A stretch of DNA of 35,710 nucleotides from Prosthecobacter debontii (GCA_945869465.1 CAMBPB010000027.1:1-35710), one strand, 5' to 3'; shown: positions 25,811 to 34,591, counted from the first letter of the stretch. Translations and numbers: made by a program. The notes: generated by a model from the sequence alone, not told the origin.

Positions 25811-26542
25811 ATGCCCGCCGCCCGTCAGCAACCATCCTGCACCGCCATCGTCGTGGCGGCGGGTTCGAGCCGTCGGATGGGATTCGACAAACTGGCGTCC
25901 CCGCTCGGCGGCGTGCCGGTGCTGCGGCGGACGCTGGAGGCGTTTCTTGCGGCGGACTCGATCGCTGCGGTGGTGCTGGTGGGTCCGCAAGAACGCTGGG
26001 AGTTGCTGGCAGGCATGGATTTTTTGAAACCGGTGACGCGCGTGGACGGCGGTGCCCAACGCCAGGACTCGGTGGCGCGCGGACTGGAGGCGCTGGATCC
26101 GGCGTGCCTGATTGTGGCGGTGCATGACGGCGCGCGCCCTCTGGTTTCACCGGAGGACATCGATCACTGTGTGGCAGCGGCCATCGAACACCGGGCCGCC
26201 GCACTGGCACGCCGCGTGGCCGAGACGATCAAACGCTCCGACGCCGAGGGTTTCTGTGAGGAGGCGGTGAGCCGGGAAAATCTCTGGTGCATGGAAACCC
26301 CGCAGGTGTTCGAGGTTTCGCTGCTGCGGGAAGCTTACGCCGCTGTGCACGCCTGCGGACTGGTGGTGACCGACGAGGCTTCCGCCGCCCAAGCGATTGG
26401 CGCGCGGGTAAAATTCATTGAATCCCGGCATCCCAATCTGAAAATCACGACCCCCGCCGATCTCGCACTGGCGGAGGCGTTGACAAGGAGCGCCGGAGTC
26501 CGGGTGAGCGTGGAACAAGGAGCAACTTGCCCGCCACCCTGA
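25811..26542 (+). CDS. ispD: 2-C-methyl-D-erythritol 4-phosphate cytidylyltransferase IspD
   Basis: A 243-residue enzyme that joins CTP and methylerythritol 4-phosphate in the cytoplasmic MEP route to isoprenoids. Motifs: AIVVAAGSSRRMGFDK (nucleotide loop), GGAQRQDSVARGLEAL, VHDGARPLVSPEDI, ETIKRSD, METPQVFEVSLLREAY, VTDEASAAQA and NLKITTPADLALAEAL. The frame opens at 25721 with a GTG, but those 30 residues have no family character; the ATG at 25811 puts the start 12 residues before the first strand. It is unrelated in function to the esterase gene 99 bases upstream. Confidence 0.95.
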   Translation: MPAARQQPSCTAIVVAAGSSRRMGFDKLASPLGGVPVLRRTLEAFLAADSIAAVVLVGPQERWELLAGMDFLKPVTRVDGGAQRQDSVARGLEALDPACLIVAVHDGARPLVSPEDIDHCVAAAIEHRAAALARRVAETIKRSDAEGFCEEAVSRENLWCMETPQVFEVSLLREAYAAVHACGLVVTDEASAAQAIGARVKFIESRHPNLKITTPADLALAEALTRSAGVRVSVEQGATCPPP

Positions 26543-26903
26543 AGAAATACCATTCGGAAATTGGAAGGAAGGAAAGTGTGAGCGGCGATGCCATGGTGGA
26601 TTTTTGCACGGGCCAATAGGCGCCGGGAGCGCGGGTTTCCAAACCCGCCCGCCCATGAGATGTGCAAGCGAAGGGCGCGCATGGCGGCTTCTTTCTCAGA
26701 TCAGGGTCAGGCGAGTCACCGACTCGCGGTCCCAGGGCAATGAACCGCTCTGCCCCGTGCCAAAATCCGCCGTGGGGGCGACGCCCGGTTTCTGCCTTCC
26801 TGCTTTCCTTATTCTCATATCCTCCGATCATTCGGTCAGGTTGCTCGGGAGCGGGGACATTCCCGTCCCCGGCGAAAAGCGCCGGCGACCCGACAAAAAC
26901 ACG
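26543..26903. other. 361-base gap carrying three short palindromes
   Basis: No gene is supported. The gap holds three hairpins: GCGGGTTT-CC-AAACCCGC (26631-26648), GCGAGTC-ACC-GACTCGC (26711-26727) and CGGGGAC-ATTCCC-GTCCCCG (26852-26871). The first and third are preceded by GGGAGC. None has a T-run, so they are not classical terminators. The stem GCGAGTC recurs from the hairpin at 1021. Confidence 0.7.
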
Positions 26904-28148
26904 ATGAGCAAGGCGAATTACGAATGGCGGCAAATACCTAACGGACCGCGGCTGGCGGTGGCGACGGTGGCGGATTCCGAGTGTGCCGCGCTCACTATCC
27001 ACGTCCCGGCCGGCAGCCGTAACGAATCGGACCTGCCCGCCGGGCTCGCGCATTTCGTCGAGCACATGGTCTTCAAGGGCACGCAGCGCCGGAGCGTGCG
27101 CGAGCTGAGTTTCGAAATCGAAAACGCGGGTGGCCAGATCAACGCCTGCACCTCCGAGGACCAAACCGTTTACGAAGGGCGCGGCGAGGCGGAACTGTTA
27201 CCCATCCTCGCCGACGTGCTTGCCGACATGGTTTGGCACGCGACATTTCCCGAATCCGAAATTCCGCTCGAACGCGAGGTCATCGGCGAGGAAATCACCA
27301 TGTACCGCGAATCGCCCGCCGACCATATCGGCGACCTCATTTCCAACGCGCTGTGGGGCGCTCATCCGTTAGGAAACCCGATCTCCGGATCGCTCGAATC
27401 GATCGCGCGCATCGACCGCCAGGCGTTGTTGGCTTTCCGCGACCGCCATCATTTCCGCAACGATCTGGTGATAGCCGCCGCCGGGCCCTTCACCGCGGAC
27501 GAGGTGTTGAAAGTCATCGCACCCCATCTGCCGCAACATTTCCATCCAGCGGAAACCTGCGTTCCTTTCGAGCGGGCCCTGGCATCCGCCCGGACGATCC
27601 GCGAGCCGCGCGAGACCGACCAACTACAACTCTCGCTCGCCTGGCATACGCCGGGCCGCCACGCCGCATCGCGCCACGCGCTGCGCCTGCTGAGCATGAT
27701 GCTCGGAGAAACCGCCAGCTCGCGCCTGTTTCTTGAACTGCGCGAGGAACGCGGGCTGTGCTATCAGATCGGCAGCGACGTGACGTTTTTCCATGAAACG
27801 GGTGCCTTCGAGATCAACGCCGGGCTCGATCCCGAAGCGAAGGATGAAGCGCTCGCCTGCATCCACCGCGAGATCCACGACCTCGTCACCCACGGCCCGC
27901 GCCCCGGCGAATTGGAGCGCGGCAAACGCCTGATGATCGCGCAAAGCAAACTCGCCTTCGAATCCACCGCCGCCCACGCCTCATGGGCCGGCGAGGGCGT
28001 GCTCGATTTCGGCCGCATACCGCCGCTCGCCGAGTGGCGCAACGACGTGCTCGCCGTCACCGACGCCGACGTGCAATCCATCGCCCGCGAAATCTTCCAC
28101 GACCACAACCCGGCCATCGCCGAAATCGGCCCTCTAACCGGCACCTAG
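26904..28148 (+). CDS. M16-family zinc metallopeptidase (processing peptidase-like)
   Basis: A 414-residue protein with the inverted zinc motif HFVEH (His50, Glu53, His54) and the distal Glu in VIGEEI (about 130), as in mitochondrial processing peptidase beta and bacterial PqqL/YmxG-type enzymes. The second half contains ETASSRLFLELREERGLCYQ, the conserved substrate-side motif with R and Y, and EIHDLVTHGPRPGELERGK. There is no signal peptide, so it is probably cytoplasmic. The frame extends 100 residues upstream through the palindrome-rich gap, but the ATG at 26904 matches the family start. Substrate unknown. Confidence 0.92.
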   Translation: MSKANYEWRQIPNGPRLAVATVADSECAALTIHVPAGSRNESDLPAGLAHFVEHMVFKGTQRRSVRELSFEIENAGGQINACTSEDQTVYEGRGEAELLPILADVLADMVWHATFPESEIPLEREVIGEEITMYRESPADHIGDLISNALWGAHPLGNPISGSLESIARIDRQALLAFRDRHHFRNDLVIAAAGPFTADEVLKVIAPHLPQHFHPAETCVPFERALASARTIREPRETDQLQLSLAWHTPGRHAASRHALRLLSMMLGETASSRLFLELREERGLCYQIGSDVTFFHETGAFEINAGLDPEAKDEALACIHREIHDLVTHGPRPGELERGKRLMIAQSKLAFESTAAHASWAGEGVLDFGRIPPLAEWRNDVLAVTDADVQSIAREIFHDHNPAIAEIGPLTGT

Positions 28149-28182
28149 TCTCAGATTTCAGATTTCAACTCTCGCCTCAGAC

Positions 28183-28890
28183 ATGCCCTTTCATCCATTC
28201 AGCCGCGAGCATTTCGTGACGGTCGCCATCGGTGCGGTGGTGGTGGGCGCGCTGCTGGTCGCCGGCAGGCGGGGCGGCAGGCTGCGGCTCACGGCCACGG
28301 CTTTGTTAGCATTCGCCAACCTGAGCGCCTATCCATTCAACCAGGCGGCGTGGCTTTCTCTCGGCAAACCGATCGCCCTCGACAACTCGCTGCCGCTCCA
28401 TCTGTGCGACATTGCCGCTTTCACCGCGGGATTCGCGTTGATCACCAGGCGCCCGCTGCTGTGCGCGCTCACCTATTTCTGGGGCTTGGCGGCCACCTTC
28501 CAAGCCTTGCTCACCCCGGCGATCAGCGTCGGTTTCCCGTCCTGGCCGTTCGTCACGTTTTTCATCCAGCACTTTGCGATCGTCGGAGCCGCGCTTTACC
28601 TGCCCATCGTCGAAGGCTGGCGGCCGAAACAACCGCTGTGGCAAGGACCGGTCGAGGTTTACATGTGGTCGGTCATCTATCTGGCAGGAGCGCTGGCGGT
28701 CAACCCGGTGCTCGACACCAATTTCGGCTTCGCCTCGCGCCCGCCGGACAATCCGAGCCTGATCGACCACCTCGGCCCGTGGCCATGGTATCTTTTTTCG
28801 ATGCAGGCGATCGGTGGCGTCCTGTTCTTCCTGCTCGCCTTGCCGCTGGTCCGGCGGCACCCCCTAAAGTGCTGTCACAGCAAACTCTGA
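28183..28890 (+). CDS. TIGR02206/YwaF-type integral membrane protein
   Basis: A 235-residue protein with about seven membrane spans. NSLPLHLCDIAAF, LTYFWGLAATFQALLTP, FFIQHFAIVGAALYLP and GPWPWYLFSMQAI are typical of the TIGR02206 (YwaF) family. The family's function is not known to me. The 3' end overlaps the convergent truA gene by 16 bases. The 34-base gap before it contains a CAGATTT-CAGATTT doublet. Confidence 0.88.
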   Translation: MPFHPFSREHFVTVAIGAVVVGALLVAGRRGGRLRLTATALLAFANLSAYPFNQAAWLSLGKPIALDNSLPLHLCDIAAFTAGFALITRRPLLCALTYFWGLAATFQALLTPAISVGFPSWPFVTFFIQHFAIVGAALYLPIVEGWRPKQPLWQGPVEVYMWSVIYLAGALAVNPVLDTNFGFASRPPDNPSLIDHLGPWPWYLFSMQAIGGVLFFLLALPLVRRHPLKCCHSKL

Positions 28891-29642
28891 TAGATCACCT
28901 GCTGCAGGTAAAGACCGTCGGCCGGCGCGCAGTTCGGGGACTTGCCGAGGGGCAGGCCGGGCGCCTGGTCGAGCAGCGCGGCGAGATCGTCCAGGCGGAT
29001 ACGGCCTTGCGCGGCATGGACCGCGGCACCGCTGAGCAGGCGGACCATTTTGTAGAGGAAACCATCACCGACAAAGGTGACGCGGTAGCCGTCGGTTAGT
29101 GTTTCCAGATCCGCGCGGTGGATGGTGCGGCGCCAATCCATGTCCGGCAGTTCGTTGCCGCGGTAGGCGGCGAAGGCGTGGAAATCATGACGCCCACAAA
29201 ACAAGGCGAGCGCCTGGCCGAGGACTCCCGGATCTAGCAATCGCGGCAGATGCCATGCCAGTCCCGCTTTCAACGGCGGCAGGACGGGATCGGTGCACAG
29301 GTCGTATCGATAGATTTTTCCGACCGCGGAAAACCGGCTGTGGAAATCCGCGGCGGCTTCCTCGCAGGCCATGATGCGGATGGTGGCGGGCAGTTTGCTA
29401 TTGAGTGCCGGCACCCAGTTGAAGGGATTCATCGCGATCCCGGGCGGCGTGTCGAAATGCGCGATCTGCCCGCAGGCGTGCACGCCAGTGTCGGTGCGGC
29501 CGGAGCCGTGGAGCTTGACGGCTTGTTTCGCCACCAGTTCGAGCGCCCGGTGGATGAAATCCTGCACCGTATTGCCGCAAGCCTGCGATTGCCAGCCGTT
29601 GTAGGGCCGTCCGTCATAGGCGATGGTGAGTTTCAGGCGCAT
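28875..29642 (-). CDS. truA: tRNA pseudouridine(38-40) synthase TruA
   Basis: A 255-residue enzyme that converts uridines 38-40 of the tRNA anticodon arm to pseudouridine. It starts MRLKLTIAYDGRPYNGWQSQ; the catalytic Asp51 is in GSGRTDTGVHA. Other landmarks are FHSRFSAVGKIYRYDL, CGRHDFHAFAAYRG and GDGFLYKMVRLLSG. An in-frame upstream start (29714) would run through the hairpin at 29659-29677 and into ruvX, so 29642 is the better start. It is the last gene of a minus-strand run manC-ruvX-truA. Confidence 0.96.
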   Translation of the reverse strand: MRLKLTIAYDGRPYNGWQSQACGNTVQDFIHRALELVAKQAVKLHGSGRTDTGVHACGQIAHFDTPPGIAMNPFNWVPALNSKLPATIRIMACEEAAADFHSRFSAVGKIYRYDLCTDPVLPPLKAGLAWHLPRLLDPGVLGQALALFCGRHDFHAFAAYRGNELPDMDWRRTIHRADLETLTDGYRVTFVGDGFLYKMVRLLSGAAVHAAQGRIRLDDLAALLDQAPGLPLGKSPNCAPADGLYLQQVIYQSLL

Positions 29643-29658
29643 TGGATTTCTCAAGGAG

Positions 29659-29677
29659 CGTGGGCGTCTCGCCCACG
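29659..29677. repeat. Perfect hairpin in the truA leader
   Basis: CGTGGGCG-TCT-CGCCCACG is an 8-bp perfect stem with a 3-nt loop, 17 bases before the truA start codon and 18 bases after ruvX. It is preceded on the plus strand by GGAG, like the hairpins at 26631 and 26852. It may affect truA translation or simply be a member of the dispersed palindrome family. Confidence 0.7.
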
Positions 29678-29694
29678 TTTGTGTTCGCGATGGC

Positions 29695-30153
29695 TCATTC
29701 TCCCATCCAGGCATTCAGGATTTCCACGGCGGCGGCTTGGTCGATGACGGCTTTTTGCTGGCGGGCGTTGCGGCCGGCTTCGCGGAGTTTGGCGGCGGCG
29801 CTGGAGGTGGTCAGGGTTTCATCGACGAACACCAGCGGAATGTTAGGGACGCGTTCGCCCAGCAGATCCGCAAAGGCGCGAACCTTGGTGGCCGAGTCTC
29901 CCTCGCTGCCGTCCATGCGGAGTGGCAGGCCGAGCACGAGCGTTCGAATGCCCCGTATTTCGGCAAGCCGGGCGATGCGCTCGATGGGATCCGTTTTCGC
30001 ACAGTCGATGGTTTCCACGGGATGGGCGAGGATGCCGAAGTCATCGGTCGCGGCAACGCCGATCCGCGCATCGCCATGATCGATGCCAAGGGCCGGGTGG
30101 GGGGAGTCATGGGTGCCTGTGGTCAACAGGCTGAAGGATCGAGAGGCAATCAC
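29695..30153 (-). CDS. ruvX: RuvX/YqgF-family nuclease (pre-16S rRNA processing, putative Holliday junction resolvase)
   Basis: A 152-residue protein with the RNase H-like fold of YqgF. Motifs: ALGIDHGDARIGVAATDDFG (first catalytic Asp25), LVLGLPLRMDGSEGDSA, VFVDETLTTSSAA (second acidic site) and VIDQAAAVEILNAWM (third Asp). The family is essential in many bacteria and matures the 5' end of 16S rRNA; a resolvase role has also been proposed. Located 93 bases after manC and 52 before truA on the same strand. Confidence 0.93.
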   Translation of the reverse strand: MIASRSFSLLTTGTHDSPHPALGIDHGDARIGVAATDDFGILAHPVETIDCAKTDPIERIARLAEIRGIRTLVLGLPLRMDGSEGDSATKVRAFADLLGERVPNIPLVFVDETLTTSSAAAKLREAGRNARQQKAVIDQAAAVEILNAWMGE

Positions 30154-30246
30154 GTGGTGGCAAGGGCGGAGGGAGAACTGAACAAGGATTTCCGCGAGTT
30201 TAGCGCATTACTCGAGGCAAGGCGGGTTGATTTCCTGGGTGCTCGT

Positions 30247-31329
30247 TCACAGCAGTTTCTCCGGCAGGATGGCGGATAGATTCTTGATCGCATCGGCCTG
30301 ATGGCGGTTGGCGATGAGCAGGGCGTCCTCGGTCTGCACGATGATCAGGTCGTCCACGCCTAACAAGGCGATGCGGCAGCCGGGGCGGGCGTTGAAGACG
30401 ATGTTGTTTTCCGAATCGAGTTCGGTGATGGCTTCGTTGGCGCGGTTTTCATTGCCGTATTGACCGAGGTATTTGGCGATGGACACCCACGAGCCGACAT
30501 CGTCCCAGTCGAAGGTGGCCTCGATGTTGAGCACGCGGTCGGCGTTTTCCATCAGCGCATAGTCGATGGACTTGGCGGGGAGTTCGGGGAATTGCGCTGC
30601 GACGGTGGCCGCGAGATCATTGGAGCGGCGGAGCTCGGAAATGAAGTGGCCGAGAGCGGGGGCGTGGGAGGCGAGTTGTTGGATGACGGTGGGAAGCGAC
30701 CAAACGAACATGCCCGCGTTCCACGAAAAACCGCCTTGCCTGAGGAATTCCTCGGCGAGTTCCGGATCGGGTTTTTCGCGGAAACGTTTCACCTCAAACG
30801 GCGGGTTCTCGCAAGTGAGACCGGGAATCGCCGCGCGCTCGCCGCGTTCGATGTAACCATAGGACGGGCAGGGCCAGGTCGGTTGGATGCCGATGGTGAC
30901 AAGGCCGTCGGATTTCTCCGCCACGGCGAGGGCGTCGCGCATTACGGCTTGGAATCCGTCGGTGTCGCGGATGAGTTGGTCCGCGGGCAGCACCATCATC
31001 ACGGCGTCCGGGTTGCGGGCGGCGATCAGGCCGATGCCGAGCGCCACGGCCGGGGCGGTGTCGCGCTTGGCGGGTTCGGCAAAGATGTTTCCGGGGGGAA
31101 GCATGGAGGCGTTGGCACGCACGGCGTCCACTTGTTTCGCGTTGGTGAGGATGAGGATATTTTCAAACGGGACGAGGCCCTCAAGTCGGCGGATGGCGTG
31201 TTGGAGCAAAGTGCCGGTGCCAAAGAGATCGAGCAGTTGTTTCGGGCGGGTGTTGCGGCTGAGCGGCCAGAAACGGGTGCCAGAGCCGCCGGCGAGGATC
31301 AGGGCAAAGGTGTTATCGGGAGTCGGCAT
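30247..31329 (-). CDS. manC: Mannose-1-phosphate guanylyltransferase
   Basis: A 360-residue enzyme that makes GDP-mannose from GTP and mannose 1-phosphate for surface polysaccharides. The signature FALILAGGSGTRFWPLSR with PKQLL follows the start; FAEPAKRDTAPAVALG, LPADQLI, EKPDPELAEEFL, NAGMFVW and FDWDDVGSW are all present. There is no C-terminal phosphomannose isomerase domain, so it is the short, single-function form. An in-frame start at 31374 adds 15 residues without family match; 31329 is preferred. Transcribed divergently from the small membrane protein gene at 31434. Confidence 0.94.
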   Translation of the reverse strand: MPTPDNTFALILAGGSGTRFWPLSRNTRPKQLLDLFGTGTLLQHAIRRLEGLVPFENILILTNAKQVDAVRANASMLPPGNIFAEPAKRDTAPAVALGIGLIAARNPDAVMMVLPADQLIRDTDGFQAVMRDALAVAEKSDGLVTIGIQPTWPCPSYGYIERGERAAIPGLTCENPPFEVKRFREKPDPELAEEFLRQGGFSWNAGMFVWSLPTVIQQLASHAPALGHFISELRRSNDLAATVAAQFPELPAKSIDYALMENADRVLNIEATFDWDDVGSWVSIAKYLGQYGNENRANEAITELDSENNIVFNARPGCRIALLGVDDLIIVQTEDALLIANRHQADAIKNLSAILPEKLL

Positions 31330-31433
31330 GAGGCGGGGAGTTTTGTGGGTTTTCTCCCCGTGGGAAAGCCGCAATCGGCAAGATTTTGTTTTCCAGGGTT
31401 GTCGTGTGACCGGCTGACAGGTAGTTTCGCGTC

Positions 31434-31757
31434 ATGTCAGACGAGCATTCCGAATCGACACCCGCATGGATTGAAACCAGCGCTCTCACCGCCCCCGCGC
31501 TTCTGGGAGCGGCGGCGGGACTGTTGCTGGGTGACTTGATGCACCGCCGCGCCCGCCGCGGAGTTGGTATCGGTCTCGGAGCATTGGGAGTGGCGTTGTT
31601 GCTGCCCTTTGTGGTCGGCGGTGTCGCCGGGCTGGTGACCGGACCACGCAGTCGGGTCGGAGTGCGGCGCAAAATCCAGCGCATCCGCGATGTCGGTCTC
31701 GGCGCCCCGGACTACGACGAAGTGGATCAGGAGCTTCGCGCTCAAGGGCTGATCTAA
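31434..31757 (+). CDS. Small hypothetical membrane protein
   Basis: A 107-residue protein with an acidic N-terminus, two Gly/Ala/Leu-rich hydrophobic segments (about 18-34 ALTAPALLGAAAGLLLGDL and 44-68) separated by the basic loop HRRARRG, and a hydrophilic C-terminus (YDEVDQELRAQGLI). I do not recognise a family. It ends 6 bases before the sugar-nucleotide reductase gene, so the two are probably co-transcribed. Confidence 0.7.
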   Translation: MSDEHSESTPAWIETSALTAPALLGAAAGLLLGDLMHRRARRGVGIGLGALGVALLLPFVVGGVAGLVTGPRSRVGVRRKIQRIRDVGLGAPDYDEVDQELRAQGLI

Positions 31758-31763
31758 GCGCCC

Positions 31764-32642
31764 ATGCGCGTCGCGATCACAGGAACCACTGGACGCGTGG
31801 GAGCGGCGCTGGCTCGTCACTTGGCGTCCCGCCACCAGGTTTTCCCACTCCCGCGCAGCCTCTGTGATCTGGCGGACCGCTCGTCGCTCGCACGGACTCT
31901 CGCTGGCTTGGACTGCGGGATTTTCATCAATCCGGCGGGCATCACAAGTCTTGAAAGTTGCCAGGACGATCCGCCGCTTGCGATGCGGGTGAATGCCCAA
32001 GCCCCCGGAGAAATCGCCGCCTGGGCCGCAAGCCGGGGCGTGCGCGTGGTCCATTTCAGTACGGACTACGTGTTCGGTGGTCAGACGCCTGGGCTCCGTT
32101 CCGAAACGGAGGCTCCAGAGCCCGTCAATGTCTATGGGCAGAGCAAACTGGCCGGGGAAAGGGCGGTCCTCTCGCATCCGGGAAATCTCGTGCTCCGCGC
32201 ATCATGGATCATCGGCCCGGAAAAACCCTCGTTCGTCGATCAAATCTTCGCTGCCGCGCTGGCCGGTTTCCCGCTCGCCGCGGTGGCGGATAAATTCTCG
32301 CTGCCCACCTTCACCCACGACCTCGCGGAGTGGGTGGCCGGCCTCATCGATTCCGACGCCAGCGGCTTGCTCCACGCCTGCAACCCGGGCGCCCCAGTGA
32401 GCTGGCACGGCCTTGCCACCGCCGTCGTGAAGGAAATGAAGGCCTGCGGTGTCATCGCCGAATGCCCGGAAATCGCGGGCCAGAAACTCACTGAAATGCA
32501 GGCCTTCCGGGCGCTTCGACCGCGTTTCACCGCGATGGACACCCGCCGATTGTCCGCCGTGCTTGGCCAGGCAATCCGTCCCTGGCCCGCGGCGTTGAAG
32601 CAATACGTGTGGCAACGCTGCCGCCCTCCCGGTGATGGCTGA
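31764..32642 (+). CDS. RmlD-like sugar-nucleotide reductase (dTDP-4-dehydrorhamnose reductase family)
   Basis: A 292-residue extended SDR protein. The NAD(P) loop is ITGTTGRVGAALA, followed by NPAGITSLESCQDDP and MRVNAQAPGEIA; the active site is STDYVFGG with YGQSKLAGE (Tyr and Lys). RASWIIGP and FTHDLAEWV are typical RmlD-family positions. RmlD reduces dTDP-4-keto-rhamnose to dTDP-rhamnose; related proteins include the MAT2B-like group, and no other rhamnose genes are near, so the exact substrate is open. With manC close by, a surface polysaccharide role fits. Confidence 0.85.
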   Translation: MRVAITGTTGRVGAALARHLASRHQVFPLPRSLCDLADRSSLARTLAGLDCGIFINPAGITSLESCQDDPPLAMRVNAQAPGEIAAWAASRGVRVVHFSTDYVFGGQTPGLRSETEAPEPVNVYGQSKLAGERAVLSHPGNLVLRASWIIGPEKPSFVDQIFAAALAGFPLAAVADKFSLPTFTHDLAEWVAGLIDSDASGLLHACNPGAPVSWHGLATAVVKEMKACGVIAECPEIAGQKLTEMQAFRALRPRFTAMDTRRLSAVLGQAIRPWPAALKQYVWQRCRPPGDG

Positions 32643-32813
32643 AAGCCTCCGGGAGGCGCTAACAGACGACGAGGGCCTGCGCAACGCCTATTTCGATGGT
32701 CCGCACGAGGGGCCGGACGGTGGCTTTCACTTGGCATGGGTCTGGCGCGAATCGCCCGATGCCGCCACCAATCACGCTTTGAGTGATGCGCGCAGCAGTA
32801 ACCTGCGGATACT

Positions 32814-32847
32814 AAAAAAGCCGATCCCTTTGGGGGAGCGGCTTTTT
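32814..32847. terminator. Bidirectional intrinsic terminator between the reductase and rpmA
   Basis: AAAAAAGCCG, then CCC-TTTG-GGG, then CGGCTTTTT form a G+C-rich hairpin flanked by an A-run on one side and a T-run on the other, so it can stop transcription from both converging genes. Confidence 0.88.
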
Positions 32848-32870
32848 CGAGTATGTTTAGTTGAAATCGA

Positions 32871-33125
32871 TCAGTTGGCGGCCGGAGTCACCACGTTCAC
32901 CCGGCGCGAATCTTGGTCGAATTTCACGCGGCCGTCCACCAGCGCGAATAGCGTGTGGTCGCGGCCCATTCCGACACCGAGGCCGGGATGCACTTTGGTG
33001 CCGCGCTGACGGATGAGAATGTTGCCGGCGATGACGATTTGTCCGCCGAATTTTTTCACGCCGAGGCGCTTGCTGCGGGAATCGCGACCGTTCTTGACGG
33101 AGCCTTGTCCTTTTTTATGGGCCAT
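32871..33125 (-). CDS. rpmA: 50S ribosomal protein L27
   Basis: An 84-residue protein starting [20 protein letters not shown], with [20 protein letters not shown] and [20 protein letters not shown], the standard L27 sequence. L27 sits near the peptidyl-transferase centre. The mature N-terminus is unprocessed-looking (no Firmicutes-type extension). It follows rplU by 27 bases, the usual L21-L27 operon, and ends before a strong terminator. Confidence 0.98.
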   Translation of the reverse strand: MAHKKGQGSVKNGRDSRSKRLGVKKFGGQIVIAGNILIRQRGTKVHPGLGVGMGRDHTLFALVDGRVKFDQDSRRVNVVTPAAN

Positions 33126-33152
33126 GGAAGTAGGTGGTTGGGGATGAGTGGA

Positions 33153-33464
33153 TCAGCCCGCGATCGAGGTGACCTCGAGGGTGGTCAGACTGCGGCGGTA
33201 GCCTTTGGTTTTGTGGAAACCCTTGCGGCGCTTGAATTTGAAGGCGATTTCCTTGGGTCCGCGGTATTGGTTGATGACCTTCACGGTGACTGAGGCGCCT
33301 GCCACGAGTGGCGCGCCGATTTTCACGCTTTCGCCTTCGCCGACAAGCAACACGTCGAAGTGGATTTCCGAATCCACTTCAGCGTTGAGTTTTTCGACAT
33401 CGAACTTGGTGCCTTCTGAGACGCGGTATTGTTTGCCGCCGGTTTTGATCACTGCGTAGGCCAT
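33153..33464 (-). CDS. rplU: 50S ribosomal protein L21
   Basis: A 103-residue protein starting MAYAVIKTGGKQYRVSEGTK, with INQYRGPKEIAFKFKRRKGF and HKTKGYRRSLTTLEV, all classical L21. The frame is open 24 residues upstream, but MAYAVIKTGGKQY is the family start. It is the first gene of the rplU-rpmA operon; its promoter should lie within 33465-33685, where I see no clear consensus. Confidence 0.98.
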   Translation of the reverse strand: MAYAVIKTGGKQYRVSEGTKFDVEKLNAEVDSEIHFDVLLVGEGESVKIGAPLVAGASVTVKVINQYRGPKEIAFKFKRRKGFHKTKGYRRSLTTLEVTSIAG

Positions 33465-33685
33465 GGCCGTATATGAGAAATGGTTGAATCCACCCTTGTG
33501 GGCGGGGGGGGAGATCACCACGGCGTATCCAAGCACGCAAGGTTTTTTTGTCCGCCGGATGAGTTTTTGGAAAAATGGGAATCTTTGCCGTCTGTAGCCC
33601 CCGTTCGGCTTGCCCGGCCTATCAACCTAGATGCGGGAATGAGGCAAGCAGGAGGAGAGGAACCGCATGACGGTGGGAGACTTGA

Positions 33686-34573
33686 TTAGCGGATTTCCAC
33701 TTCGTTGCCGACGCGGGTGAGCAGGTTGATTTCCTCCATGTCCTGGGGGTGCAGGAGAATGCCGCCGGAGGGTTTTTCGCCGGCACCGTCCCAGGCGCGG
33801 ATTTGCATCGAGTGTTTGGCGATTTGAATAACCTTGTTGGCGGCCCGGTATTCGTTGGATTGCGGCTGGACCCGGCGGCCATCGAGCTCGGCGGATTTTG
33901 AAACGATGGCGCTGCGCTGGGCAACGGGCGCGATGGTGCTGCTGAGATGGAGAATTTGGTATTCCCGGATGAAACGCCCGCCATCCCACAGCGAGAGGGA
34001 TTTGCGGCGCGGCTCGATGAGCAGGCGGAACTCAAGCGGCATGACGACCAGTTCGTCGCCCGGTTGGATGCCCTTGAGTTCCATCATCGAGTTGAGATGC
34101 ATCATGCAATCGATGGTGGTCTTGGCCTGGGTGGCGATCCCGAGGAACGAATCGCCGCGTTTGACGATGTGGATTTTCTTGCCCTCCATGTGGGAGGTCG
34201 AAAGCACTTCATCGAGGTTCATCTCGCCAACGATGCGGCGGGCGACGGGAGCCGACGACGAGGCGGGGAAAACATTGACGATGGCCGTTAGTTTTTCGAG
34301 GGCTTCGGGGAGCTGGCCGAGTGCTAACAACTCGTGGGCTTTTTGAAATGCCTTTTCACCGGGATCGATGTCGGGCATCTCGGCGGAGTCGAGCATTTTG
34401 GCGAAATCGGCATCGGACTGGCCGTCGGCGATGCGCACCGGGTTGGGAAAGAGTTTGGCGAAGATGCCGCCGAGTGGCCTGACGGCGACATGCCAAGCCA
34501 GCAAGCCGGTGAAGATCATCACGGCAATGACGCACGCTGCGGCGAAGAGTTTGATGAGCGTCCAGAGACTCAT
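33686..34573 (-). CDS. Membrane-anchored LysM protein with an L,D-transpeptidase-like C-terminus lacking the catalytic Cys
   Basis: A 295-residue protein. Residues 5-28 are one membrane segment. About 72-105 form a TPR-like helical hairpin (EKAFQKAHELLALGQLPEAL). 134-180 is a LysM domain (IHIVKRGDSFLGIATQAKTT ... GIQPGDELVVMP), which binds glycan strands. From 181 on, the sequence follows an L,D-transpeptidase layout (RRKSLSLWDGGRFIREYQI ... LTRVGNEVEIR), but the expected S-x-G-C-I-R block reads SGGILL (269-274), with Gly in place of the nucleophile. His254 may match the family His. It is therefore probably a non-catalytic wall-binding protein. An in-frame TTG at 34585 is less likely than the ATG at 34573. 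It lies 18 bases after the next gene upstream, on the same strand. Confidence 0.8.
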   Translation of the reverse strand: MSLWTLIKLFAAACVIAVMIFTGLLAWHVAVRPLGGIFAKLFPNPVRIADGQSDADFAKMLDSAEMPDIDPGEKAFQKAHELLALGQLPEALEKLTAIVNVFPASSSAPVARRIVGEMNLDEVLSTSHMEGKKIHIVKRGDSFLGIATQAKTTIDCMMHLNSMMELKGIQPGDELVVMPLEFRLLIEPRRKSLSLWDGGRFIREYQILHLSSTIAPVAQRSAIVSKSAELDGRRVQPQSNEYRAANKVIQIAKHSMQIRAWDGAGEKPSGGILLHPQDMEEINLLTRVGNEVEIR

Positions 34574-34591
34574 GGGCCGAAACAAAAGATC

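Noticed and set aside
32632..33009. Plus-strand open frame of 125 codons after the reductase gene
   Set aside because: It runs through the bidirectional terminator and antisense through rpmA, has no family motif, and its start overlaps the end of the reductase gene.
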